A stretch of 11,406 bases of DNA from Opitutia bacterium (lineage in GTDB: Bacteria; Verrucomicrobiota; Verrucomicrobiia; Opitutales; Opitutaceae): positions 1-11,406 of the forward strand of contig JANXWT010000109.1 in assembly GCA_025351035.1 (NCBI GenBank), written 5' to 3'. Positions 1-7,661 of this stretch are shown in pieces (the stretch's first letter is position 1; each line of letters opens with the position of its first letter). The notes under the pieces were generated by a model. That model had not been told where the DNA came from and did not search any database. It worked only from the letters and a program-made list of their open reading frames with translations. A program made the position numbers and the translations under genes.

Positions 1-961
<961 letters not shown>

Positions 962-1057
962 GCGTGGCACGGTAGGCATCCGCCCCGTCCGCGCAAACGG
1001 AATCCCGGCGGCAGTCGACGATTGACGGGGATTTTTCCTTTCTTGCGCGACAAACAC

Positions 1058-1082
1058 GTCAAGGTGAGTTTTCCCCTTGATG
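1058..1082 (+). promoter_or_regulatory. Possible start-site hairpin of the lipoprotein gene
   Basis: CAAGG (1060-1064) and CCTTG (1075-1079) are perfect inverted repeats, extended by a T-A pair (1059/1080) and a G-T pair (1058/1081). The left arm overlaps the only purine-rich, ribosome-binding-like stretch here (AAGGTGAG, 1061-1068) and the right arm runs into the ATG at 1080. Folded in mRNA, it would cover both. The stem is short and could be chance. Confidence 0.25.
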
Positions 1083-1868
1083 CCACATTCATTGCCAACC
1101 GCTGTCCGCCGAATTTCGCGCACGCGACTCGCGATGAGAACCGGGTGCCACGCAGCGATCTGCACCACGCTGCTGGCCGGCTGCGCGACTCCGGGGCCCC
1201 TGCACATCTACTCGGCGGCGGGCGCGCGGCCGGACATCGTGAGCGATAGCGGACCGACAGCCATCGAACGCGTGCCCAGTTTCCTCGCCGCCGGTGAAGA
1301 GCTAACCGGACTGGCTTACGATCCGTTCACCGACTATCTCTTCCTGCGGCTCGCCCCAGGCAACCGCATCCGCGTGATCGACCGGCCGGCGCGAAATGTG
1401 AAACGCGAATTTGTGCTCGCGGAAATTCCGGCGACCGGCGGCGGCGATCTGGCAGTCAGGCCGCGCGATGGACACGTCTTCGCCGCACTGCCGGGCGAGG
1501 CCGCGCTCGTGAAATTTACGCGCTACGGCGGCTATGGCGGAAAGATTGCGCTCGGAGAATCCGCCGGGACCGTGCGCGGCGTGGCGTTCGACGCCGCCCG
1601 GGACCGCCTGTTCATTCTCACCGACGCCTCCGCGACCCGAGTCCTCGTCTGCGCACCGGACGGCCGGACGCTATCGGTTCTCAAGCTCGACCGCACGGTT
1701 GCCCCCGGCTGCCTCGCGTATGATTCCGCGCAACGCGAACTTTACGCGCCACTCGCCGGCGGGACATCCGTTGGCGTCTTTGGCGAGGACGGCAGGTTCC
1801 GCCGGGAATTTGCGCTACGCGTCCCATTTTTCGACGTTGGCCCGCGTTCATTTTTGCGCATCTTCTGA
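1080..1868 (+). CDS. Putative lipoprotein with beta-propeller-like repeats
   Basis: I do not recognise a named family. The N-terminus has an Arg-rich region (residues 10-20), a short apolar stretch and a lipobox LLAGC with the candidate lipidated Cys at 35, which suggests export and membrane anchoring. The rest shows four similar units, each centred on an [L/V]-A-x-[D/R]-x4-x-[L/V]-[F/Y] core at residues 78-88, 124-134, 168-178 and 212-222. The 44-46 residue spacing is typical of NHL/WD/YVTN-type propeller blades. Four blades are too few for a closed propeller, so this is a partial or divergent one. Start choice: ATG 1080 (a TTG directly before it could also serve) gives a basic signal region. 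A second ATG at 1134 keeps the lipobox but loses most of the charges. The gene lies 41 bases before the esterase gene and may be cotranscribed with it. Function unknown. Confidence 0.72.
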   Translation: MPHSLPTAVRRISRTRLAMRTGCHAAICTTLLAGCATPGPLHIYSAAGARPDIVSDSGPTAIERVPSFLAAGEELTGLAYDPFTDYLFLRLAPGNRIRVIDRPARNVKREFVLAEIPATGGGDLAVRPRDGHVFAALPGEAALVKFTRYGGYGGKIALGESAGTVRGVAFDAARDRLFILTDASATRVLVCAPDGRTLSVLKLDRTVAPGCLAYDSAQRELYAPLAGGTSVGVFGEDGRFRREFALRVPFFDVGPRSFLRIF

Positions 1869-1909
1869 ACCTGTTCCGCGCTCCACCCCGCACGTCACTT
1901 CTTGCCGCC

Positions 1910-2878
1910 ATGCCTCTGATCGACCTGTCCGTCCCCGAACTCCACCGCTACACCGGCCGCAATCCACGCCCCGCCGATTTCGATGCCTACTGGGACGCCG
2001 CGCTGCGCGAACTCGACGCCACCGACCCGCAGCCCGAGCTGGTGCCCGCCAAGGAAATCGCGCCACGGCACAGCGAAGTATTTGACCTGTGGTTCACCGG
2101 CGTGGGTGGCGCACGGATTTACGCAAAATATGTCCGCCCAATAAAATCCGCCGGCCCGGGCCCCGCCGTGCTTCAATTCCACGGTTACACCGGACACAGC
2201 GGCGATTTCTCCTCTCGCCTCGCGTGGTCGGGCGAAGGCTTTTGTGTGGCCGCGCTCGACTGTCGCGGCCAAGGCGGTCGCTCCGAGGATCGCGGTGGAG
2301 TGCAGGGCACGACCAACCGCGGCCACATCATCCGGGGGCTCGAAGACCCCGATCCTCGCAAATTGCTTTATCGGCAAATCTTCCTCGACACCGCCCAACT
2401 TGCGCGCGCCGTGATGGGGTTTCCTGAAGTGGACGCGGCGCGCGTCGGGGCCATGGGCTTGTCGCAAGGTGGCGCACTTGCGCTCGCCTGCGCCGCGCTC
2501 GAGCCGCGCATCCAGCGCGCCGCCCCAGTCTTCCCCTTTCTTTGCGACTACCAGCGCGTTTGGGAAATGGATCTCGCCAAGGACGCCTACGAGGAACTGC
2601 GCATCTGGTTTCGCCAATTTGATCCACTGCACCGCCGCGAACGGGAAATCTTCACCAAGCTGGGCTACATCGATTGCCAGCATCTGGCCCCGCGGATTAA
2701 GGCCAAGGTGCTCATGTTTACCTGTCTGATGGATCCCGTTTGTCCGCCCTCCACCCAATTCGCCGCTTACAACAAGATCACCGCCCCGAAAGACATGGTG
2801 ATCTATCCCGACTACGCCCACGAGGCCTACTTGCCCGGCGAAAACGATCGGACGTTCAATTTTCTCCGCAAGCTCTGA
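1910..2878 (+). CDS. Carbohydrate esterase family 7: acetyl xylan esterase / cephalosporin-C deacetylase
   Basis: This 322-residue alpha/beta hydrolase is the usual length for CE7 enzymes, which remove acetyl groups from xylo-oligosaccharides and other small acetylated substrates. All family hallmarks are visible: the oxyanion-hole segment HGYTGHSGD (Tyr93), RGQGGRSED in the family RGQ region, the nucleophile elbow GLSQGG with Ser185, LMDPVCPP with Asp275, and AHEAYLP with His304. Together these give a Ser185-Asp275-His304 triad with family-like spacing. There is no signal peptide, so the enzyme is probably cytosolic and acts on imported acetylated oligosaccharides; that location is inferred from the missing signal. 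No other carbohydrate genes are in view. The ATG is preceded by TTGCCGCC rather than a ribosome-binding site. The stop lies 10 bases from the end of the converging pterin dehydratase gene. Whether the natural substrate is xylan-derived cannot be told from sequence. Confidence 0.93.
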   Translation: MPLIDLSVPELHRYTGRNPRPADFDAYWDAALRELDATDPQPELVPAKEIAPRHSEVFDLWFTGVGGARIYAKYVRPIKSAGPGPAVLQFHGYTGHSGDFSSRLAWSGEGFCVAALDCRGQGGRSEDRGGVQGTTNRGHIIRGLEDPDPRKLLYRQIFLDTAQLARAVMGFPEVDAARVGAMGLSQGGALALACAALEPRIQRAAPVFPFLCDYQRVWEMDLAKDAYEELRIWFRQFDPLHRREREIFTKLGYIDCQHLAPRIKAKVLMFTCLMDPVCPPSTQFAAYNKITAPKDMVIYPDYAHEAYLPGENDRTFNFLRKL

Positions 2879-2888
2879 GCGGCCGCAC

Positions 2889-3182
2889 TCACCCTACCCA
2901 CGAGATCGCCTGGATTTTTGCGGCGAGTGAGACGTCCTTCGCGGTGATTTTGCCGCCGGCGTCGTGCGTGTTCAGCCGGATCGCCACGCGGTTGTAGACA
3001 TTCGTCCAATCCGGGTGATGGTCCGCCGCCTCGGCCTCGAAGCCCACGCGCACCATGAATGACAGCGCTTCGCGAAAACTGCCGAACTGGAAAGTCTTTG
3101 CCAGGGCGTCGCTGTCCAGTGACCAGCCGGGCAGGGACGGCAACGCAGCGGCGATTTCGGCGGGAGTCAACGGCTTTGTCAT
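2889..3182 (-). CDS. phhB: Pterin-4a-carbinolamine dehydratase (PCD/DCoH family)
   Basis: This 97-residue protein is the full family length. It carries the active-site block EAADHHPDW, then NVYNRVAIRL, then NTHDAGG. The presumed catalytic residues are His55, His56 and His73; the 17-residue gap between the last two matches the family. A later Asp83 fits the conserved acidic position. The enzyme dehydrates 4a-hydroxy-tetrahydropterin during recycling of the aromatic amino acid hydroxylase cofactor. In many bacteria no hydroxylase is present and the role lies elsewhere in pterin or molybdopterin metabolism; none is visible here. Start: ATG at 3182 is preferred. A GTG two codons upstream (3188) is in frame and cannot be excluded; neither has a ribosome-binding site. 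The gene is convergent with the esterase and divergent from uppS. Confidence 0.93.
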   Translation of the reverse strand: MTKPLTPAEIAAALPSLPGWSLDSDALAKTFQFGSFREALSFMVRVGFEAEAADHHPDWTNVYNRVAIRLNTHDAGGKITAKDVSLAAKIQAISWVG

Positions 3183-3210
3183 GCGCACGACGATTCGCCG
3201 GAATCGCCCC

Positions 3211-3239
3211 TTGTCAAACTTCCCCCTGCCGACCTAAAT
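3211..3239 (+). promoter_or_regulatory. Possible promoter of the uppS-cdsA-dxr-rseP cluster
   Basis: TTGTCA (3211-3216) matches five of six bases of the sigma-70 -35 box. CTAAAT (3234-3239), 17 bases on, is a weak -10. It sits in the 69-base divergent gap before the first gene of the run. Transcription would start only a few bases before the uppS ATG, giving a nearly leaderless message. The -10 match is poor, so confidence is low. Confidence 0.3.
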
Positions 3240-3251
3240 CGCCGCTCCTGC

Positions 3252-3995
3252 ATGCCATCAACCGGCCCCGCCATCCTCCCGCAACACGTCGCCATCATCA
3301 TGGACGGCAACGGCCGTTGGGCGAAACAGCGCGGCCTGCCCCGCCTCGAAGGCCACCGCCGCGGCGTGGAGACGGTGCGCACAGTCGTCGACGCCGCGCG
3401 CGCGATCGGCATCCGTTACATCACGCTCTACGCCTTCTCCGTCGAGAACTGGAGCCGGCCAAGCGACGAAGTCTCGGGCCTGATGGGCCTGCTGGATTTT
3501 TTTCTGAAACGAGAGCTCTCCAACCTGATCAAGAATCGCGTCCGGCTGCGCACCATCGGCCGCACCGGCGAACTGCCCGCCAACGTCCAGCGCGAGCTCG
3601 CGCGCGTCATCGAAGCCACCAAGGACTTTCCCGACTGGAACCTCGTGCTCGCGCTCAACTACGGCTCGCGCACCGAGGTGGCCGACGCCGCCCGCGCCTA
3701 CGCCGTCGCCGTAGCCAACGGCAAGGAGAAGCTGGAGGATAACTCGTGGGAGACGTTCAGTCGCTACCTCGATACTGCCGATCTACCCGAACCCGACCTG
3801 CTCATCCGCACTTCCGGTGAGCACCGCGTCAGTAATTTTATGCTCCTACAGTGCGCTTACTCCGAAATGGTTTTTACGCCGACGCTGTGGCCGGACTTCG
3901 GGCAGGCCGACCTGCAATCCGCCGTTGACGAATACGGCCGCCGCGAGCGCCGCTATGGTCTCACCACTGAGCAAATCAAAGCTGGCGCCAAGTAA
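3252..3995 (+). CDS. uppS: Isoprenyl transferase / undecaprenyl diphosphate synthase
   Basis: This 247-residue cis-prenyltransferase condenses isopentenyl diphosphate units onto farnesyl diphosphate to make the C55 lipid carrier for peptidoglycan and surface polysaccharides. Family motifs appear in order: IIMDGNGRWA with the Mg-binding Asp18, RLEGHRRG, YAFSVENW, LNYGSR (136-140), and DLLIRTSGE followed by HRVSNF and QCAYSEMVF. Its length matches E. coli UppS (253). The usual NYGGR motif reads NYGSR here, a mild change. The ATG at 3252 has no ribosome-binding site but places the MDGNGRW motif at the normal distance from the N-terminus. It is the first gene of the envelope/isoprenoid cluster and overlaps cdsA by 41 bases if that gene starts at 3955. 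It acts at the inner face of the cytoplasmic membrane. Confidence 0.97.
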   Translation: MPSTGPAILPQHVAIIMDGNGRWAKQRGLPRLEGHRRGVETVRTVVDAARAIGIRYITLYAFSVENWSRPSDEVSGLMGLLDFFLKRELSNLIKNRVRLRTIGRTGELPANVQRELARVIEATKDFPDWNLVLALNYGSRTEVADAARAYAVAVANGKEKLEDNSWETFSRYLDTADLPEPDLLIRTSGEHRVSNFMLLQCAYSEMVFTPTLWPDFGQADLQSAVDEYGRRERRYGLTTEQIKAGAK

Positions 3996-4860
3996 CCCCA
4001 GTCGCCCCACTCTCCCCGTGTTTTCCCGCCTCCTCAGCACCCTGGTTCTTTGGTCTGTCGTGCTCAGCAGCCTGTGGTTCTTCGGCGCCGACGCCGCCAT
4101 CTGGCTGCTCACGCTGCTCACCGCACTGACCCTCCACGAATTTTACGCCCTGACCGAGAAGTTGGGCCACCGCCCTTTCCGTTGGTTCGGGCTCAGCATC
4201 AGTGTGCTGATGACGGCCGCCCCGTTCTACCTCACGCAATATTACACCGAGGCGGAGGAATTCGCCGGCCTCGCGCCCGCTCTGCTCGCACTCGCGTTCG
4301 TGGTCTGCTCGGTCCGGGTGCTCGGCGCACGCGACAACACCAATCGCGTCGAGACGATCGCAGCGACCATGCTCGGCCTGCTCTACGTGCCGTTCATGCT
4401 GCACTACTTCGCGCGGCTGATTCTCCTCTATGACACCCCCGAGGCCGGACTCGTGCCCTGCCTGTGGGTGATCGTCGTGGCGAAATTTTGCGACGTCGGC
4501 GCGCTGCTCACCGGTCTCGCGATCGGCAAGCACAAGATGGCTCCCCGCATCAGCCCGAAGAAAACCTGGGAGGGCGCCGGCGGCGGCGTGTTGACTTCAA
4601 TCGGGCTCGGCGTGGCGATCGCGCATTACTTCCCGGATTACCTGCCCGAGCTCTTCACGCCCGCGGTGGCGGCGCTGGTCGCGCTCGTGATTGCCATCAC
4701 CGCCATCGTGTCCGATCTCATCGAGTCCGCCATCAAGCGCCGCGCCGACACCAAGGACACTGGCGCACTCATCCCCGGCATCGGCGGCGCGTTTGACCTG
4801 ACCGACAGCCTCATCTTCACGGCGCCGGTGGCCTACGTGATCTTTTTGTTTTTGCGCTGA
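3955..4860 (+). CDS. cdsA: Phosphatidate cytidylyltransferase (CDP-diacylglycerol synthase)
   Basis: This polytopic membrane protein of 301 residues has several hydrophobic segments. It makes CDP-diacylglycerol from phosphatidate and CTP, the branch point of phospholipid synthesis. The C-terminal block carries the family features: GKHKMAPRISP, KKTWEGAGGG, then S258-AIKRR, TKD (266-268), LIPGIGG and FDLTDS (280-285). Relative to the classical signature, the His of PGHGG is Ile276 and the Arg of the D-R-x-D segment is Leu282. The catalytic-looking acidic residues Asp268, Asp281 and Asp284 remain. Position between uppS and dxr is the common bacterial arrangement and supports the call. Start: ATG 3955 overlaps uppS by 41 bases. 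An in-frame GTG at 4018 would remove the polar N-terminal tail and start 22 bases after uppS; either is possible. The stop abuts the dxr ribosome-binding site. Confidence 0.92.
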   Translation: MVSPLSKSKLAPSNPSRPTLPVFSRLLSTLVLWSVVLSSLWFFGADAAIWLLTLLTALTLHEFYALTEKLGHRPFRWFGLSISVLMTAAPFYLTQYYTEAEEFAGLAPALLALAFVVCSVRVLGARDNTNRVETIAATMLGLLYVPFMLHYFARLILLYDTPEAGLVPCLWVIVVAKFCDVGALLTGLAIGKHKMAPRISPKKTWEGAGGGVLTSIGLGVAIAHYFPDYLPELFTPAVAALVALVIAITAIVSDLIESAIKRRADTKDTGALIPGIGGAFDLTDSLIFTAPVAYVIFLFLR

Positions 4861-4862
4861 GG
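4859..4862 (+). promoter_or_regulatory. Ribosome-binding site of dxr overlapping the cdsA stop
   Basis: GAGG lies five bases before the dxr ATG and shares its first two bases with the TGA stop of cdsA. It is one of the few Shine-Dalgarno-like sites in this window. It implies that ribosomes finishing cdsA are well placed to start dxr. Confidence 0.5.
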
Positions 4863-4867
4863 CCCCC

Positions 4868-6040
4868 ATGGCCAACCCGACCGCCAAACGACGCATCGTC
4901 CTGCTCGGCGCCACCGGCTCCATCGGCGAGAGCACGCTGCGCGTTGTCGCCGCGCACTCCGACCGGCTCGAACTGGTCGGCATCGCCGCGCAGAGCAACC
5001 ACGCCCGCCTCGCGGAGATCGCGCGGCAGTTCAACGTGCGCCATGTGGCCATCCACGACGAGACCGCCTGCACGGCGGCGCGTGCCAGCAGTGCGTTTCC
5101 GGCCGGCACGAAGATTCACGGCGGCATCGCCGGCCTGACCGAACTCGCCACGCTGCCCGAGGCCGACATCGTGCTCATCGCCGTCGTGGGCATCGCGGGA
5201 CTCGCACCCGCCCTCGCCGCGCTCGCCGCGAAGAAGGATCTCGCCCTCGCGTCGAAGGAGCTCCTAGTGCTCGCCGGCAAATTCGTCATGGCCGCCGCGC
5301 GCACCAGCGGCAGCCGGCTGCTCCCGGTCGACAGCGAACACAACGCCGTTTTCCAGTGCCTCGAAGGTTGCCGCACGTCCGATGTGCGCCGTATCGTCCT
5401 CACCGCCTCCGGCGGCGCGTTTCGCGACTGGCCGCTAGAAAAGCTCGCGCGCGCCACCGTCGCCGATGCCCTCAAGCACCCGAACTGGGCGATGGGTCCG
5501 AAGATCACCGTCGACTCCGCCACGCTCGCGAACAAGGGCCTCGAGCTGATTGAAGCGCAGTGGCTGTTCGGCCTGCGCGCCGAGCAGTGCGACGCCGTCC
5601 TGCACGCGCAGAGCATCGTGCACTGCCTCGTTGAGTTCACCGACGGCTCGATGCTCACCCAGCTTTGCCCGCCCTCGATGACGTTTCCGATCCAACACGC
5701 GCTGCTCTACCCGGCCCGCGCGTCGCAGCCGACGGCCCCGGCACTCGACGTCGGCCGACCCTTCGCGCTGGATTTCCGTCCGGTCGACGAGCAGCGCTAT
5801 CCCTGCCTACGGCTCGCCAAGGAATCGATGCGCGCCGGCGGCACCGCCCCGGCCGTCTTCAACGCCGCCAACGAGGTCGCCGTCGCGGCCTTTCTCGCCG
5901 GACGCGTTCAGTTTCTTGCGATTCCCCGGATTATTGAACACACTCTGGCCACGGTGAAATTGATCGAACCAACCGCGCTCGATCAGGTCCTAGCCGTCGA
6001 CGCCGAAGCCCGGCGCGTAGCCCAACACTTTCCCGCCTGA
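4868..6040 (+). CDS. dxr: 1-deoxy-D-xylulose 5-phosphate reductoisomerase
   Basis: Dxr converts deoxyxylulose phosphate to methylerythritol phosphate with NADPH and a divalent metal, the first committed MEP-pathway step and the target of fosmidomycin. At 390 residues it has normal length. Visible landmarks are the NADPH-binding loop GATGSIGES (14-22), the metal ligands in PVDSEHN (Asp155, Glu157) and in NKGLELIE (Glu226), the HPNWAMGPKI flexible loop, SGGAF, and CPPSMTFPI. The usual LANKES segment reads LASKEL here: Lys130 and Glu131 are kept but the flanking Asn and Ser are replaced. The gene starts 7 bases after cdsA and its TGA overlaps the rseP ATG by one base (TGATG), so both junctions suggest translational coupling. 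Cytosolic enzyme; it supplies precursors used by UppS and for IspG's pathway. Confidence 0.97.
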   Translation: MANPTAKRRIVLLGATGSIGESTLRVVAAHSDRLELVGIAAQSNHARLAEIARQFNVRHVAIHDETACTAARASSAFPAGTKIHGGIAGLTELATLPEADIVLIAVVGIAGLAPALAALAAKKDLALASKELLVLAGKFVMAAARTSGSRLLPVDSEHNAVFQCLEGCRTSDVRRIVLTASGGAFRDWPLEKLARATVADALKHPNWAMGPKITVDSATLANKGLELIEAQWLFGLRAEQCDAVLHAQSIVHCLVEFTDGSMLTQLCPPSMTFPIQHALLYPARASQPTAPALDVGRPFALDFRPVDEQRYPCLRLAKESMRAGGTAPAVFNAANEVAVAAFLAGRVQFLAIPRIIEHTLATVKLIEPTALDQVLAVDAEARRVAQHFPA

Positions 6041-7461
6041 TGTCCCTCGACACCATTACCTCCCTCCTCGGCAACGTCTGGTCGATCGCGATGATCGTCC
6101 TCTTTTTTGGCGGTTCGATTTTCGTGCACGAACTCGGCCACTTCCTCGTGGCCCGGCGCCGCGGCGTGAAAGTCGAACGTTTCTCCATCGGCTTCGGCCC
6201 CAAGATCGCCTCGTGGGTGCGCGACGGCGTCGAATATCGTCTCTCGTGGCTGCCGCTCGGCGGCTACGTCGCGCTGCCGCAACTCGCCGACATGGCGACC
6301 ATCGAGGGCGAGTCCGAGGTCGCGATCGAGAAACTCCCGCCCGTGAGCTACGGCACACGCATGATCGTGTTCGCCGCGGGCGCGTTCTTCAACCTGCTCT
6401 TCGCTTTCGGCCTCGCCACGATTCTGTGGATTGCGGGCCAGGCAACCAGCGAAGAATATTCCACGACCCGCATCGGCTACATTTCGCAAACCATCACCAT
6501 CGGCGAAGGCAAGTCGGTGCCCAGCCCAGCCTCGGTTTCCGGCCTGCGAGTCGGCGACACCATCCGCGCCCTCGACGGCACCAAAGTGAACGACTGGCAG
6601 GAACTGTTGCAGACACTGGTCACCAGTGCCGGCGTCACTGGCGACGGACAGCGCCGCACCGTGTTCACCATCGAACGCGCCGGGCGTCTGCAGGACATCA
6701 TCCTGAACCCCATCCTCTCCGGCGACGAAAAGGTGCGCAAAGTGGGCATCCTCGCAGCCTACACTCCCATTGTCGCCACCGCACCCGACATTTCCTTTGC
6801 CCACAAGATCGGACTGCGAATCGACGACCAACTCATCGCGCTTGATGGCGCGCAGCTGCTCAATCTCCTCACGCTCTACGACGTGCTGCAGGAGAAGCCG
6901 GCCCGCGCTTTCGCGCTCACCGTCACACGCGCCGGCCAGGCGGTGGAAATCAAGGTGCCCGTCGAGCGGCCCAAAGAGGCGGCGCCGCTCCTCGGGGCCG
7001 GCTTCCGCACGAGCGTCGGTTTCACCCATCAAAATCCGTTTCAACAAATCAGCGGCCACCTCGCCATGACTGTGCGCACGCTCTGGAGCCTCATCCAGCC
7101 GAGCTCCGACATCGGCATTTCCAAGCTCAGCGGCCCCGTCGGCATTGGTCGGATTTTCTGGGACGCGTCCGAGGCCGGCATCCGCTATGTGCTCTGGATC
7201 GCCATCTTGGTGAACGTGAACCTCGCGATCTTCAACCTGCTCCCGATCCCCGTGCTCGACGGCGGACACATGCTTTTCGCGACGATCGGCAAACTGCGCG
7301 GCCGGGCGCTCTCGCCGAATTTCATTGTCAGTGCGCAGAGCCTCTTTGTCGTGCTGCTGTTTTCGATGATAATTTACGTGAGCTTTTTTGATATCCGCCG
7401 ACTCGTGCGCGACGTGAAGGCCGACGCGCAGGCCAAGAAAGCCGCCCCGGCGAAGCCGTAG
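6040..7461 (+). CDS. rseP: Site-2 intramembrane zinc metalloprotease RseP
   Basis: This 473-residue membrane protease is slightly longer than E. coli RseP (450). The zinc motif FVHELGHF is in the first membrane segment (His30, Glu31, His34). The second active-site motif, NLLPIPVLDGG, is in a C-terminal membrane segment (Asn399, Asp407). Between them lie periplasmic PDZ-like units, seen as GLRVGDTIRALDG and the related GLRIDDQLIALDG, consistent with two tandem PDZ domains. RseP cleaves anti-sigma factors and leftover signal peptides within the membrane. No sigma or anti-sigma gene is nearby, so the substrate is unknown. Translation is probably coupled to dxr through the TGATG overlap. It ends with TAG, the only gene here with that natural stop. 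In many bacteria bamA follows; here ispG does, after a gap with two palindromes. Confidence 0.96.
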   Translation: MSLDTITSLLGNVWSIAMIVLFFGGSIFVHELGHFLVARRRGVKVERFSIGFGPKIASWVRDGVEYRLSWLPLGGYVALPQLADMATIEGESEVAIEKLPPVSYGTRMIVFAAGAFFNLLFAFGLATILWIAGQATSEEYSTTRIGYISQTITIGEGKSVPSPASVSGLRVGDTIRALDGTKVNDWQELLQTLVTSAGVTGDGQRRTVFTIERAGRLQDIILNPILSGDEKVRKVGILAAYTPIVATAPDISFAHKIGLRIDDQLIALDGAQLLNLLTLYDVLQEKPARAFALTVTRAGQAVEIKVPVERPKEAAPLLGAGFRTSVGFTHQNPFQQISGHLAMTVRTLWSLIQPSSDIGISKLSGPVGIGRIFWDASEAGIRYVLWIAILVNVNLAIFNLLPIPVLDGGHMLFATIGKLRGRALSPNFIVSAQSLFVVLLFSMIIYVSFFDIRRLVRDVKADAQAKKAAPAKP

Positions 7462-7490
7462 GCGGACCCCGCGCCGCCGGCTGGTCCCGC

Positions 7491-7519
7491 GGCAATGTCA
7501 TATAATAGATGACATTGCC
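7491..7519. repeat. Palindrome copy 1 (TGTCA-N9-TGACA family)
   Basis: GGCAATGTCAT (7491-7501) and ATGACATTGCC (7509-7519) are an uninterrupted 11-base inverted repeat around a 7-base centre, ATAATAG. There is no T-tract after it, so it is not a canonical intrinsic terminator. A perfect TATAAT (7501-7506) spans the stem/loop junction. The copy at 7562-7584 shares the core and the right flank. Confidence 0.85.
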
Positions 7520-7561
7520 TCCGGCGCTCTTCCACTGCTCGGTCCGGCCGAGTCCGGGTGC

Positions 7562-7584
7562 AGTGTCAGCCAATAGCTGACACT
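7562..7584. repeat. Palindrome copy 2 (TGTCA-N9-TGACA family)
   Basis: AGTGTCAGC (7562-7570) and GCTGACACT (7576-7584) form a perfect 9-base inverted repeat around CAATA. Compared with the copy at 7491-7519, the TGTCA/TGACA core, the AATAG centre and a TCCTCCG-like right flank are shared. Neighbouring stem pairs differ in ways that keep pairing (A-T to G-C). No T-tract follows. Confidence 0.85.
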
Positions 7585-7640
7585 TCCTCCGTTGCCACCG
7601 GCCGCGAGTGGCTCCTCGAAAGTGATGGTTTGCTTGCGCC

Positions 7641-7661
7641 ATTCATCATTCTTCATTCGTA
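7641..7661 (+). repeat. Three degenerate heptamers directly before ispG
   Basis: ATTCATC, ATTCTTC and ATTCGTA are three adjacent 7-base units sharing ATTC. They occupy exactly the 21 bases before the ispG ATG, where a ribosome-binding site would be expected and is not seen. Being short and imperfect, this may be chance or a decayed simple repeat. Confidence 0.5.

Noticed and set aside
2879..2886. Palindrome GCGGCCGC between the convergent esterase and pterin dehydratase genes as a bidirectional terminator.
   Set aside because: It is only eight bases with no loop and no T-tracts on either side; it is expected by chance in GC-rich DNA.
5983..7269. Long leftward open frame (428 codons) opposite rseP, and a similar 375-codon one at 8715-9842 opposite ispG.
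   Set aside because: Both lie antisense to well-identified proteins, are rich in Asp, Gly, His and Arg as expected of complementary-strand frames, and show no domain motif.
7501..7506. Perfect TATAAT as an ispG promoter -10 box.
   Set aside because: No acceptable -35 lies 16-18 bases upstream (the area is GC-only), and the hexamer falls within the palindrome, which explains it better.
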